In this document: positions 32,585 to 42,000 of the stretch, piece after piece
Position numbering within the stretch: the first letter of the stretch is position 1
Layout of the letters: each line of letters opens with the position of its first letter
Source: an uncultured Sutterella sp.
Lineage (GTDB): Bacteria; Pseudomonadota; Gammaproteobacteria; Burkholderiales; Burkholderiaceae_F
Length of the DNA: 64,000 bases
NCBI GenBank assembly: GCA_900543805.1
Contig: UQTE01000006.1
Location: 37,519-101,518, forward strand
Direction: 5' to 3'
The notes under the pieces: model-generated
What the model saw: only the letters and a program-made list of their open reading frames with translations
What the model was told of the DNA's origin: nothing
The model's database searches: none
Program-made: the position numbers and the translations under genes

Positions 32585-34851
32585 GCCTTGTCTCCGGCGA
32601 TGCGCTCTTCGAGGAACTTCGCGTGTTCGCGCTGCTGCGCCGTCCCCTTCTCGCGCACTTCGGCGAGCAGTTCCCGGGCTTCCTTGAGGGCGCCCAGGCC
32701 CACGAAGGCCTGCGCGAGCTTCAGCTTGCCGTCGATCGCCGCGGTCTGGGCGACTTCGCGCTCGCTGCGGATGTGCGAGACGGGCTCTTCGGCCGCAACG
32801 GGCGGAAGTTCCGGCGCCTGCGATTCGGTTTCGGGCGCCTTTTCTTCGGGTTCGTCGAGATCGAGCGTCAGGTCTCCGACCACGTCGGAGACGGCCTTGT
32901 CGCTCGTGCGGTTGCGTTCGTCTTCGTCGAGGGGCGGCATTTCGTCGTCGGGCTCGAGCCAGGGTTGGGCCGCGGGCTCGGTCGGTTCCATTTCGGTTTT
33001 CGTCTCGGAAGCGAGGGCTTCCGGTGTCGTCTCTTCGGCACGGGCCTTTTCCTCGGCAAAGGCGGCGGCGCCCACGCCCATCGCGCCCGCGGTCGTGCCG
33101 TTCTTCACGGCTTCGTCGACGGTGCGCTCAAGCGCCTTCAACTGCGCGGGCGACGACGGAGGAATGTCCTTCGAAAGCGTCACGGTCTGCTCGGGCTTGG
33201 GTTCGGGTTCGTTTCCGTCCGACTTCTTGCGGCGCAAAAGCCACAGAAGAAGCAAAAGAATGAGGACGCCCACGCCGATCACGCCGCCGGAGATGCCGGA
33301 AGATTCGTCCTTCTTCTCTTCGGTCGCGGCGGCCTTCACGGGCTCGGCGGAAGGAGCGGGCTCCGCGGTCTTCACCGCATCTTGCGCAGGTTCGGCCGTG
33401 GCCGGGGCAGCACCCTCGGCGGGCTTTTCTTCGACAGGTTCTTCAGCGGGCGCCTCGGCATTCTGTTCGGCCACGGCCTCGGCAATGGCCGGGTCGGCCG
33501 GGCGATTGAGCGAATCCTGCGTCACGCTCTGATCGGCCGCGTCGTCGGGATTCGGGAGTTCTTCCTGAGAAACGGGCGTCTCTTCGGCGGCTTCGGATTC
33601 GGGAGCGGTGTCCGGGGCGGCCTCAACCGCATCGGCCGCAACTTCAGTCGTCGTTTCAGCCGCCGTTTGGGCAACGGGTTCGGCGGGCGCGGCTTCGTTC
33701 GCTTCCGGCGCAACGGTCTGCGAAGCGGCCTCGGCGGCGGGTTGTTCGGCCGTTTCCGTCGTCTGTTCCTGCGTTGCAGACGGCTCGGAGGGCGCCGCCA
33801 CGGGGGCGGTGCCCGGGCGTTCCTCGCCCATCAGTTCGCGAGCCTGCGTACGTTCGGCGCGGTCGGCTTCGATCGCCGCGCGGCCGGCCGCCGCCACTTC
33901 GGCGGGCGCAAGACCGCGCTCGCGCGCTTCCGTCTGCGCGCGGGCCGTCTTTTCGGCGGTTTCGAGACTCATCGCCTGTGCGTCGATCAGGTTCTGCGTG
34001 GGCATGGGAATCGCCGTGTCCTTGCCGTGCACGCGGCGGAAGGCTTCCACCGGATCGATCGCGAGCACTTCCGCACGCGTGGGCGCGGTGAGCTTCGAGC
34101 CGATCACGAGTTTCGAGGGATCGTCGCGCAGGAAGGCGTCGGGGTTCTTTTCTTCAAAGCCCACGACGAGCTGCTCCATCGTGCAGCCTTCAAAGACGGG
34201 CCAATAGAGTTTCGCGATCGACCAGATCGTCATGTCCGCGATCACGTTGAAGGGCTGCGTCGAATCGAACCCGTTCAGGGCCACGTAGTCGCGCACGACG
34301 GAGGGCGCATAGCGTCCCTTCTTCGCCAGGCGACGCTTCAGGGCCTTCACTTCCTTCGGATCGCTCGCGGCGGCCATCGTGACGGAGGGAGCCGCAGACG
34401 TTTCGGGGGCGGCGGCGGGCGCCGTCACCGTGCGGCGCGGCAGGTCGGCCGTGACCGAAAAATGACCGTTTTCGGCGTGCAGAACGTATTGCCGAACGGT
34501 GACGTTGCCGCCCACGTTGAGTTCGATCAGGAGGGGAAAGCTTTCCGTGCCGAGCGTTTCGCTGCCGACCACGCGGACCGTGACGTTGTTGTCGGCCGAG
34601 GCGTCGCGCTTGAGCTTCAGATCCTGCACCTGTTCGGGCCAGGCGACGCCTTCGCGCAGGTAGGTTCCCGGAGGCGCCACGCGCACCATCGAAGTGGTCG
34701 ACGAAAGGTCCACGTCCTCGATCGTGAGGATCGCGTCAAGCGGTTCACCCGGCACCGAGCGGACCGTCATTTCGCCCAACATGGCGGCCGAAAGGCTGCC
34801 CGAGAACAGGAGCGAACAAAGGAGAGAGAGGGTCGATTTGGCAAAAGTCAT
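32581..34851 (-). CDS. fimV: FimV-family cell-pole/peptidoglycan hub protein
   Basis: The ATG at 34851 starts a signal peptide (cleavage after SLSA) and gives 756 residues; the frame is open further upstream but without coding character. The N-terminal FimV domain has LGEMTVRSVPGEPLDAILTIED. It is followed by a LysM-like region (about 200-280, with WSIAKLYWP and LVIGSKLTAP), a long Ala/Glu/Thr linker, a transmembrane helix (GVIGVGVLILLLLLWLL) and a cytoplasmic C-terminal FimV TPR (KLKLAQAFVGLGALKEARELL). FimV organises type IV pili and polar complexes in Pseudomonas. No pilus genes are in view. It is coupled to truA. Confidence 0.85.
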   Translation of the reverse strand: MTFAKSTLSLLCSLLFSGSLSAAMLGEMTVRSVPGEPLDAILTIEDVDLSSTTSMVRVAPPGTYLREGVAWPEQVQDLKLKRDASADNNVTVRVVGSETLGTESFPLLIELNVGGNVTVRQYVLHAENGHFSVTADLPRRTVTAPAAAPETSAAPSVTMAAASDPKEVKALKRRLAKKGRYAPSVVRDYVALNGFDSTQPFNVIADMTIWSIAKLYWPVFEGCTMEQLVVGFEEKNPDAFLRDDPSKLVIGSKLTAPTRAEVLAIDPVEAFRRVHGKDTAIPMPTQNLIDAQAMSLETAEKTARAQTEARERGLAPAEVAAAGRAAIEADRAERTQARELMGEERPGTAPVAAPSEPSATQEQTTETAEQPAAEAASQTVAPEANEAAPAEPVAQTAAETTTEVAADAVEAAPDTAPESEAAEETPVSQEELPNPDDAADQSVTQDSLNRPADPAIAEAVAEQNAEAPAEEPVEEKPAEGAAPATAEPAQDAVKTAEPAPSAEPVKAAATEEKKDESSGISGGVIGVGVLILLLLLWLLRRKKSDGNEPEPKPEQTVTLSKDIPPSSPAQLKALERTVDEAVKNGTTAGAMGVGAAAFAEEKARAEETTPEALASETKTEMEPTEPAAQPWLEPDDEMPPLDEDERNRTSDKAVSDVVGDLTLDLDEPEEKAPETESQAPELPPVAAEEPVSHIRSEREVAQTAAIDGKLKLAQAFVGLGALKEARELLAEVREKGTAQQREHAKFLEERIAGDKA

Positions 34852-34960
34852 CGTTCTTGTCGCGGACCGATCCCCTCGCTCCGCGTTTTCTGCGCAAAAG
34901 ATGCTGAAGATGATACCGCATTGCGCCCGATTCCTGTCCGAGCGCGTCAGAGGCCCCTTC

Positions 34961-35770
34961 TCAACGCTTCGCGCAGGCCGCGCGGTAGAGCATCGCAAGC
35001 GTGACGCCCGCGACCGTGTTGCCGAGCGTCGCCGCCGTGAGGTTTTTGGCGACGTTCGCCCAGGTGAAAAGTGCCGGATCGATGCCTTCGACGACATAGC
35101 CCGAAGCGGAGAGCACCATCGAGAGCGGCAGGAAGTAGAGGTTCGCGACGCAGTGCTCAAAGCCGAGCGCCACGAAGGCCGAGACGGGAAGCAGAACGCC
35201 GAGCACCTTGTCGGCGACGCTGCGGCCGGCGTAGCCCATCCAGACGCCGAGACACACGAGAAGATTGCAGAGGATCCCCTTCACGAAGATCGTGAACCAC
35301 CCCGCGGAGAGCTTGCCCGCGGCGACGCCCAGCATGCCGTTTGCCATGGGGCCGAGGTCGGCCGTGTGCGCGAAGAAGACGAGTGCGACGAGCGTGAGCG
35401 CCCCAAGCGCGTTGCCGAGCCACACGCGCACCCAGTTGAGGAACGTCGCGCCCCAGGTGATGCGGCCTTCCGCGGCGCCCGCCGCGATCATGGTGTTGCC
35501 GGTATAGAGTTCCGCGCCCGCAATGAGGACGAGCGAGAGCCCGAGCGAAAAGACGGCGCCCGCACCGAAGCGCTGCACGGCAAAGGAGAGACTTGCGTCC
35601 GAAAAGAAAAGGGTGGCGAAGAGGCCCCCCAGTCCGATGTAGAGCCCCGCGAGAAAGGCGAGCGGCAGCTGCCTTCCGAGCGGCAGAGAGGTTTTCACGA
35701 CGGCCCCCGAGAGGACTTTTTCCAAGACTTCGGCGGTCGTCAGCGCATCGGGACGAGAATTGGTTTCCAT
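34961..35770 (-). CDS. Formate/nitrite transporter (FNT) family channel
   Basis: The ATG at 35770 follows AAGGAG at 7 bases and gives 269 residues; an upstream in-frame ATG at 35926 lies within the terminator. Six hydrophobic helices with the FNT signatures LAFLAGLYIGLGG, GAELYTGNTMIAA and GILCNLLVCLGVWMGYA, and the paired half-helix region FVALGFEHCVANLYFLP. FNT pentamers pass formate, nitrite or hydrosulfide. The sequence does not separate FocA from NirC with certainty. No pfl or nitrite reductase gene is adjacent. It is monocistronic between two minus-strand units. Confidence 0.85.
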   Translation of the reverse strand: METNSRPDALTTAEVLEKVLSGAVVKTSLPLGRQLPLAFLAGLYIGLGGLFATLFFSDASLSFAVQRFGAGAVFSLGLSLVLIAGAELYTGNTMIAAGAAEGRITWGATFLNWVRVWLGNALGALTLVALVFFAHTADLGPMANGMLGVAAGKLSAGWFTIFVKGILCNLLVCLGVWMGYAGRSVADKVLGVLLPVSAFVALGFEHCVANLYFLPLSMVLSASGYVVEGIDPALFTWANVAKNLTAATLGNTVAGVTLAMLYRAACAKR

Positions 35771-35896
35771 GAACGGCTCCTTAAAGTTGTTTCGCGAAAG
35801 CGCCGCGCTACGAAGCTTTCGCGAAACGTCTTCTCCCGAGCGGGATGAGCGGTTTGCGCCGGAGGAGTTCCGGAACCAACGGAGAAACAGTCTAAC

Positions 35897-35935
35897 AAAA
35901 TCGGCGTGAAGGTCTTTGTTCTTCACGCCGATTTT
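35897..35935. terminator. Bidirectional intrinsic terminator after tamB
   Basis: A perfect 15-bp stem, AAAATCGGCGTGAAG with CTTCACGCCGATTTT (35897-35911 with 35921-35935), with T-runs on both strands. It ends the tamA-tamB transcript 15 bases past the tamB stop. Confidence 0.92.
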
Positions 35936-35949
35936 CTTCGGGTTAGTCC

Positions 35950-38900
35950 CTAGAAGTCGAACTGATAGAGAAGATTGAGTGCCTGATCGACGCCCGAGGC
36001 GGCTTCGAGGTAGAGCCTCGGAAGGACCCGGTAGCGAAGCGTGATCGTCGCGAGCGAATCGAAGAGCCCGACGCCGTACTTCACCTTGAGACCCGGAAGC
36101 ACATAGGCGCTCACGACCACCTGCGAGCTGTCGCCCGCTCCTTCGGTGTCGATCCCGAAGTCGGTGAGGCCGATGGCGTCGCCCACTTCGGTGAGAAGTC
36201 CCGAACCCTGGCTCAAGCCCAGACCGATCAGGGCCGACGTGATCGCCGAGTTGTCCGTGTCGCCCGAGGGATCGAGCCCCTCGCCGCGGATCAGGTAGCT
36301 GAATGCCTCCTGTTCGCTCAGCGCCGGTTCCGAGAAGATCACGGCCTTCGGGCGCTGCACCGTTCCCGTCACGCGCACGCCCGCGACGACGTCGTCGGCC
36401 GTGCGTTCGGGATTGCGCACGGCTTCGATCGTGAGAAGCGGATTCGAGATCGGGCCCGAGAAGAGGAATTCGCCCTTCCGCACGATCAGGTCCTGCCCGT
36501 AGGCGCGGAACTGTCCGAAGGGAATGGTGATCTGACCGTTCAGCCCGAGCGTGTTCTGCATCTGCTCCACGTGGAGTTTGCCCGTGAGCCGCGCCTTGAG
36601 TCCCATGGCGTCGACGCGCACGTCGTCGCCCACGACGATGAAGAGCGCGCTCTCGAGCGGCACGGGCTTTTTGTTGGAATCGGCGGCCTTCCTCCAGGAC
36701 CCCGGACGGTCGAGACGCACTTCGTCTTCGGACACCGCCACGGCGGATTCGGGAAGCTCCTGCACGGTGATCCGCGCCCAGGGCACCGAAAGGAGCCCTT
36801 CGAGCCGGTACTTGTCCGGCAGCGCCTCAAAGCTCATGTAGGTGGAGAGATCAAGTTCCGCCATCGGGGGCACCGTAAGGCGAAGGGTCTTGCTCTTCAC
36901 CGACACCTTGGCGCGCCAGGCTTCAAGCGTCTCCCACGAGGCGTTCCCCTCGATGTTCACTTCGCCCTTCGGGGTCTTGAGAAGGCCCTCGAAGACGGAG
37001 TCGCGCCCGCCGAAGCGAAGCGTCACGTAGCTCGGCAGCATCTCAAAGGGCAGTTTCGTACTGTCGACGCGCGCGTCGCGGATCCCCGTCTCGCCCGTGA
37101 GCGTGGGCGCGAGAAGCGTCCCGCCGAAGCGCAGGTCTCCGAAGATGACGCCTTCGGCCTTTTCGCCCGCAGAGAGGAGCGGATTCACCATCGCGACCGA
37201 GAGGTCTTCCATCCGCAGGGTCCCCTCGAGTTTCTTTTCGCCCAGGGGTTCCGTCACCGAGGCGGATCCAGAGAGACTGCCGTTGCCGGCGATGTCGAGA
37301 AGCCAGTCGAGCGAAATCCGTTTTTCGCGCAACTCGCCAGCCACGGTGAAGGCGTCGAATCCAAGCACAAAGTCCTCTTCGGGCATCCGGATCGTCCCCT
37401 TGAGACCGACGGTTTCGAGCGCCACGCGCCCCTGCGGAATGCCCGTAAAGCCCGCCGGAACCGTGAGGTCCGCCGTTCCCTTCACGACGCCTTCGAGGAG
37501 CGTTCTGCGGGGAAGTTTGTCGCGCAGCCAACCGAGATCGAAGCGCTCGAGAGCAAGCCGTACGGGGAAGGCCTTCTTTCCGCTCAAGTCCACATCGGCC
37601 GTGCGGGCAAGACACACCTCGGCGCTTTCGTGGCGCCAACAGTGCGAGCCCACGCGCAGGGACTGATCGGCGTTGCGATAGCGAAGCGTCATACGCTCGG
37701 CGAGCTTCACGTCGCCCGCGGGCGTCTGAAAAGCCGCGCTCGCGACGCCCCCTTCCCAGGTCGCGGCGTCGCGCAAAAAGTCGCCCGAAAGCTTCATCTC
37801 GCCGCTCACGGGCTTGCCCGCCCAGGAGAGCGTCAGGTCGTGCCTGCGTTCCTTGCCGCGCAGACGTGCGTTCGCTTCCGTGAGCGTCACGCCCGGAATC
37901 GTAAGGTTCGAAGCCGTGAGCGTGACGTCCCCCATCATTTCCTTACCCTGTGCGATGCCGCCTTTAAGGCGCAGGTTCTTGAGGGCGTAGTCGGCGAACG
38001 ACAGGTTCGACGCTCGGATGTCGACGTCCAAAATCGGGAAGGTCGGACGACCCTTGAGGTGAAAGTGCCCCTCGGCGCGTCCGGTCGCGCCCGGAATCGC
38101 CCGGCTGAAGTCGGGCGCGTTGATCGTCGACTCGATGTTGAAGCGCTGCTTGCCGTCGGCGACCTTCACTTCGCCGTGCAGGTGCACCGTATTGATGCCG
38201 AGCTGCAGATCGAGCCCGGGCGAGAGGAAACTCCCGTCGCTCGTCATCCCGAAGGAGCCCTTGAGTCCGAGAGGCGCCTTCTGAATCGTGCCTTGGAGGT
38301 CGACGCCCGTGAGCGACGCGGCCCACTCCGAGCCCTTCACGATGCCCTTTGTCTGCATGTCGCCCGAAAGCCGGATCGGGGCCTTCGGGAAGATGAGCGT
38401 GCCCGTGTCGAGTCCCTCGATCTTGAGGTCCGTCTGCCAGCGAATCGCGTCGCGCCAGTCGACGTCTCCGGAAAAGACGGCCGTGCCGCGGTCGGTCGCA
38501 AGCGTGAGCGCGGTGAGCGACGCCGCGAGTTCCGTCCCCTTCCCTTCCACCGTGAGGTCGCCCTCGGTGACCTTGTCGACCTTCAGGTGCGTGCGGGCCT
38601 TGAGCGTGTAGTCGACGGCCGACCCCGCGAGTTCGAGGTCGACGTTCGAAAGCGTCAGGACGTCTTGCGAAAAGCCCGGGCTTCGCACCGTGAGCGACAA
38701 AGGAAGTCCCGCCTTGGCGGGCGAAGCTTCGCCCGTCACGTGGAGTTTGATCGGCGCGGGTAGCGCCGCGTCGATCTCGGTGTCGAGCCGCATCGTCTCG
38801 AGGAGCCCGCCCGCAAGGCGCGCCTTGACGGTCGCCGACTGCGGCGCCTCGGGCGTGCCGAAGGCGGCGCGGGCGTTCACCGTGAGGTCGCTCGTCCACG

Positions 38901-40020
38901 CGCCCGTGAGCGCCACGTTCCCCGTGAGCGACCCTTCGGCCTTGGCGCCCGAGGCTTCGCCTTCCAACTCAAAGCGCGAGAGCGTGAGGACGTTTTCCTT
39001 CCAGGCGGCCGCGGCGCGCAGGCTCTCCAAACGGCTCCCGAACCCTTCGACGTCCGCAATCGTCAGCTTCTCGAGCGAAATATCGACCGGCAGATGCACT
39101 TCGGGAAGCGCCGGCAGCAAGGGCTTTGCGAAAAGCGCCGTGAGACGTTCACCCAGGGGTTGGGCGGGCGATTCTGTCGTCGGCTCGGCCGTCGGTTTCG
39201 GCGTCGATGACGGCGCTTCGGAAGCCGCCGAAGCGGGAGCGGCAGCGACGGTCGTCTTCCCAGCGGCCGGTGTAGGGTCGGCATTCTGCACGGACGCCGT
39301 TTCGGTCGAAACCGACTCGGGGGCGGGTTCGCCGGAGCCGGCGGGCGCGGTCGTCGCTTCGGAGGTTGATTCAACGGGCTTGTCCGCCGACGCGACGGCA
39401 ACGGACGGGTCGAACGCTTCCCCTGCGTCGGGGGAAGATGCCTCTTTCGCCGCCTTTTCGGCTTCGGGCATCGAGACGCGAACGCCCGTAAGCGCCGCGT
39501 TCGAGATCGTCACGCCGCGCTCAAACCACCGGCCCGAGACTTGGAAGTCGCGCCAGTCGACCTTCGTTTCGTCGACGTCCACCGAGACGTCGGCGACCGT
39601 GAGGTTGTTGAGGAAGAAGGGAATCGGCGCGCGCAGTTCAGTGAGCGGCGTCGAGGGTTCCGCGGGCGTATCGGCCGAAGGAGGAAGCTCCTTCGTGCGC
39701 ACGACGACTTCGGCGCCCGTAAGGCGCAGGTCGTCCACGACGATGCGGTTCGAGAAGACGGCGCGCCCCGCCACGTCGTAGGAAAAGCGGTCGGCCTTGA
39801 ATCGGATCCCCGGCGCTTCGTACCGGACGTCCGAGAGCCGCAGGTGCAGAAGCGACCCCGAGACGTCGCCCACCTTGAGGCCGTCGACCGCCCACTCGGC
39901 GCCGCTCGAGAGGACGCGAAGGCCCGTGGACGTGCCGAGCAAAAAGGAGATTCCGGCGACCGTCGCGAAGACGAGGGCGCCCGCTCCCATGCCGATCAAC
40001 TGATAACGCTTCCACTTCAT
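35950..40020 (-). CDS. tamB: Translocation and assembly module subunit TamB
   Basis: 1356 residues. An N-terminal membrane anchor (about 8-30) leads into the long AsmA/TamB-type beta-helix region. The conserved C-terminal TamB domain (DUF490, about 1010-1356) includes GQDLIVRKGEFLFSGPISNPLL and ends TLRYRVLPRLYLEAASGVDQALNLLYQFDF-like strands with a terminal Phe. Between residues about 186 and 288 sits a low-complexity Ala/Pro/Ser/Thr/Glu insert that interrupts the N-terminal beta region. With TamA it links inner and outer membranes and moves phospholipids or autotransporters. It overlaps tamA by 4 bases. It is somewhat longer than E. coli TamB (1259). Confidence 0.93.
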   Translation of the reverse strand: MKWKRYQLIGMGAGALVFATVAGISFLLGTSTGLRVLSSGAEWAVDGLKVGDVSGSLLHLRLSDVRYEAPGIRFKADRFSYDVAGRAVFSNRIVVDDLRLTGAEVVVRTKELPPSADTPAEPSTPLTELRAPIPFFLNNLTVADVSVDVDETKVDWRDFQVSGRWFERGVTISNAALTGVRVSMPEAEKAAKEASSPDAGEAFDPSVAVASADKPVESTSEATTAPAGSGEPAPESVSTETASVQNADPTPAAGKTTVAAAPASAASEAPSSTPKPTAEPTTESPAQPLGERLTALFAKPLLPALPEVHLPVDISLEKLTIADVEGFGSRLESLRAAAAWKENVLTLSRFELEGEASGAKAEGSLTGNVALTGAWTSDLTVNARAAFGTPEAPQSATVKARLAGGLLETMRLDTEIDAALPAPIKLHVTGEASPAKAGLPLSLTVRSPGFSQDVLTLSNVDLELAGSAVDYTLKARTHLKVDKVTEGDLTVEGKGTELAASLTALTLATDRGTAVFSGDVDWRDAIRWQTDLKIEGLDTGTLIFPKAPIRLSGDMQTKGIVKGSEWAASLTGVDLQGTIQKAPLGLKGSFGMTSDGSFLSPGLDLQLGINTVHLHGEVKVADGKQRFNIESTINAPDFSRAIPGATGRAEGHFHLKGRPTFPILDVDIRASNLSFADYALKNLRLKGGIAQGKEMMGDVTLTASNLTIPGVTLTEANARLRGKERRHDLTLSWAGKPVSGEMKLSGDFLRDAATWEGGVASAAFQTPAGDVKLAERMTLRYRNADQSLRVGSHCWRHESAEVCLARTADVDLSGKKAFPVRLALERFDLGWLRDKLPRRTLLEGVVKGTADLTVPAGFTGIPQGRVALETVGLKGTIRMPEEDFVLGFDAFTVAGELREKRISLDWLLDIAGNGSLSGSASVTEPLGEKKLEGTLRMEDLSVAMVNPLLSAGEKAEGVIFGDLRFGGTLLAPTLTGETGIRDARVDSTKLPFEMLPSYVTLRFGGRDSVFEGLLKTPKGEVNIEGNASWETLEAWRAKVSVKSKTLRLTVPPMAELDLSTYMSFEALPDKYRLEGLLSVPWARITVQELPESAVAVSEDEVRLDRPGSWRKAADSNKKPVPLESALFIVVGDDVRVDAMGLKARLTGKLHVEQMQNTLGLNGQITIPFGQFRAYGQDLIVRKGEFLFSGPISNPLLTIEAVRNPERTADDVVAGVRVTGTVQRPKAVIFSEPALSEQEAFSYLIRGEGLDPSGDTDNSAITSALIGLGLSQGSGLLTEVGDAIGLTDFGIDTEGAGDSSQVVVSAYVLPGLKVKYGVGLFDSLATITLRYRVLPRLYLEAASGVDQALNLLYQFDF

Positions 40021-41765
40021 AGTTCGGGCCCGAGTCCGATGTAAAACTGCCAGCCCTTTTCTTCCCGGTCACTCACCGGGCGGGCGATGTCGAATTTGAT
40101 GGGGCCGAGCGGCGAGGCCCAGCGCACGCCCACGCCCGCCCCGATCTTGAAGTCGCGGCTGTTGAAGTCGTTCACGGCTTCGCCCGCGTCGACGAAGACG
40201 GCGCCCCACCACTTCCCCGTCACGTTGTATTGGTATTCGATGCTTCCCACCGCCAGGCGCGAGGCGCCCGTAAGTTCTCCCTCGTCGTTTTCGGGAGAGA
40301 TCGACTTGTAGTCGTAACCGCGCACGCTCCGATCGCCCCCCGCAAAGAAGCGCAGGTCCGGCGGGACCTGGTCGAACTGACTCGTTTCGATCCACCCGAA
40401 GTGCGAACGCAGCACAAAGCGGTGCTTTTTGGCGTAGGTGCGGATCATCGCGACCTGCGCCTGCAGGACGGCGAAGTCGACGTCGGACGCCCACCATTCG
40501 CTCGAGACGTCGAGGCTGTAGCGCTGCGAATCGCCCCAGGTCGGCATCATGCCGCCCTTCGTGCGGGTGCGCGAGATCGACACGCCCGGCGTGATGAGCA
40601 TCGTCGTGTTGGTGACGTCGGCCTGCGTGAACTTGTCGAGCGACCAGCGCAGATTCACCGTGCGCTGCCAACCGTCCTCGTAGTCCCAGTTGCGACTTGC
40701 CGACAACATGGTCGAGTCGGACTTCGTGTCGTTCAGGTCTTCGTGCTTGTAGCCGCCCTGAAAGAGCCAGTACTGCTCGAGCGCGTTTTCGGCGAGCGGA
40801 AGCTTGTAGCCAAAGCCCAGCTCCTGCTCCTTGCTCGAAAGGTCGAGCACGCCCGTCAGGCTGTGCCCGCGGCTGTTGAGCCAGGGCTTTCGCCAGGTCG
40901 TCTTGAAGGTCGGACCCACGTCGGTGCTGAAGCCCGCGCCCACTTCCACGGAATTCGCGCTCTTGGGCGTGAGATTCCCCGCCATCGGAAGGACCTTCGA
41001 TTCGCGTCCCTCCTCCATCTGCGGAACGACCACCACCGAATTGAACCACCCCGTCTCGGAGAGACGGCTGTTGAGTTCGGCGACGCGGTTGGAGTTGTAG
41101 TAGGCCCCCTCCTTGTAGGGAACGAGGTTCTGCAGAATGTCGTCGTCGATCTGCGAGCCCTTGAAGGTCGTTTTTCCGAAGCGGTAGCGCTCGCCCGAAT
41201 CGTATTCGAGCCACCAGTAGGCTTCGCGCTTTTCGGCGTCGACGCCCAAGACCTTTCGCTTGAAGCCGCCGTCGAAGTAGCCCTTGCGCACGGCCACGGC
41301 CTCGATGCGGGACTTGAAGTCTTCGTATTCGCCGTGATTGAGCACGGTCCCTTTTTTCGGCAACCGCCTCTTGAGGCGCTCGAAAGCGCGGTCGTCGGCC
41401 GCGCCCCCGCGGAAGGTGACGCTCGTTTCCGACACGACGACGGGTTCGCCCGGGTCGACCGTCACATGGAGAAGATCGGTTTCCTCGCCCTTGGCGTTCT
41501 TTTCCCATTCGTAGCGGATCTCAGGGCGGTAGTGGCCAAGCGCGCGAAGGCCCGTGCGGATGGCGCGGTGAAGCTGGGCGCGAAAAGCCTGCCGCTCTTC
41601 GGGGACGCTCCCCGCGAGCAGGGTTTTGACCTGTACGTCGACGTTTTGCGCCAAGTTGCCTTCAAGCCCCTTGACGTCGACGCGATACGCGGCCGCCTGC
41701 ACGCCCGCGGCGCAGGCGAGCAGAAGAAGACCGACGACGGCCGCCCCGCCTCTGCAAAAACCCAA
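40017..41765 (-). CDS. tamA: Translocation and assembly module subunit TamA (Omp85 family)
   Basis: 582 residues. A signal peptide (to about residue 24, CAAGVQA) is followed by three POTRA-like domains (about 26-265) and an Omp85 barrel. The barrel contains GAGFSTDVGPTFKTTW, the conserved loop-6 region FFAGGDRSVRGYDYKSI, which carries the family VRGY motif, and a C-terminal strand ending GWQFYIGLGPEL. TamA is the outer-membrane partner of TamB. Stop and start overlap (ATGA), so the pair is stoichiometrically coupled. Confidence 0.94.
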   Translation of the reverse strand: MGFCRGGAAVVGLLLLACAAGVQAAAYRVDVKGLEGNLAQNVDVQVKTLLAGSVPEERQAFRAQLHRAIRTGLRALGHYRPEIRYEWEKNAKGEETDLLHVTVDPGEPVVVSETSVTFRGGAADDRAFERLKRRLPKKGTVLNHGEYEDFKSRIEAVAVRKGYFDGGFKRKVLGVDAEKREAYWWLEYDSGERYRFGKTTFKGSQIDDDILQNLVPYKEGAYYNSNRVAELNSRLSETGWFNSVVVVPQMEEGRESKVLPMAGNLTPKSANSVEVGAGFSTDVGPTFKTTWRKPWLNSRGHSLTGVLDLSSKEQELGFGYKLPLAENALEQYWLFQGGYKHEDLNDTKSDSTMLSASRNWDYEDGWQRTVNLRWSLDKFTQADVTNTTMLITPGVSISRTRTKGGMMPTWGDSQRYSLDVSSEWWASDVDFAVLQAQVAMIRTYAKKHRFVLRSHFGWIETSQFDQVPPDLRFFAGGDRSVRGYDYKSISPENDEGELTGASRLAVGSIEYQYNVTGKWWGAVFVDAGEAVNDFNSRDFKIGAGVGVRWASPLGPIKFDIARPVSDREEKGWQFYIGLGPEL

Positions 41766-41924
41766 ATCGCACCTCCACGCTTTCGACTCGGGATCTTCTC
41801 CCGATGCCCTTTCGAAAAAACTCTTCGCTTCATTGTAGCGGGATGACCGTGAAGGAAATGTTTCTTTTTGCGAGCCGATGCCCCCTCCCCGTTGCCGTGT
41901 TCAAGACAATACGAAATCAAACAT

Positions 41925-41962
41925 TAGTAAAATATGATCTACTAAAATATATTTCACTAAAT
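41925..41962 (+). repeat. AT-rich near-repeats upstream of the ATPase gene
   Basis: TAGTAAAATAT (41925-41935) and TACTAAAATAT (41940-41950) are near-identical, 15 bases apart, followed by TTCACTAAAT (41953-41962). The block is far more AT-rich than the rest of the window. It probably contains the promoter and a repeated operator for the ATPase gene 40 bases downstream. Confidence 0.55.
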
Positions 41963-42000
41963 CAAGATAAACCATTTTTTCCTGCGTTAGAGAGGCCCCC

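Noticed and set aside
34852..35160. Extension of fimV upstream to 35160
   Set aside because: It overlaps the end of the FNT channel gene and lacks coding character. A signal peptide begins at 34851.
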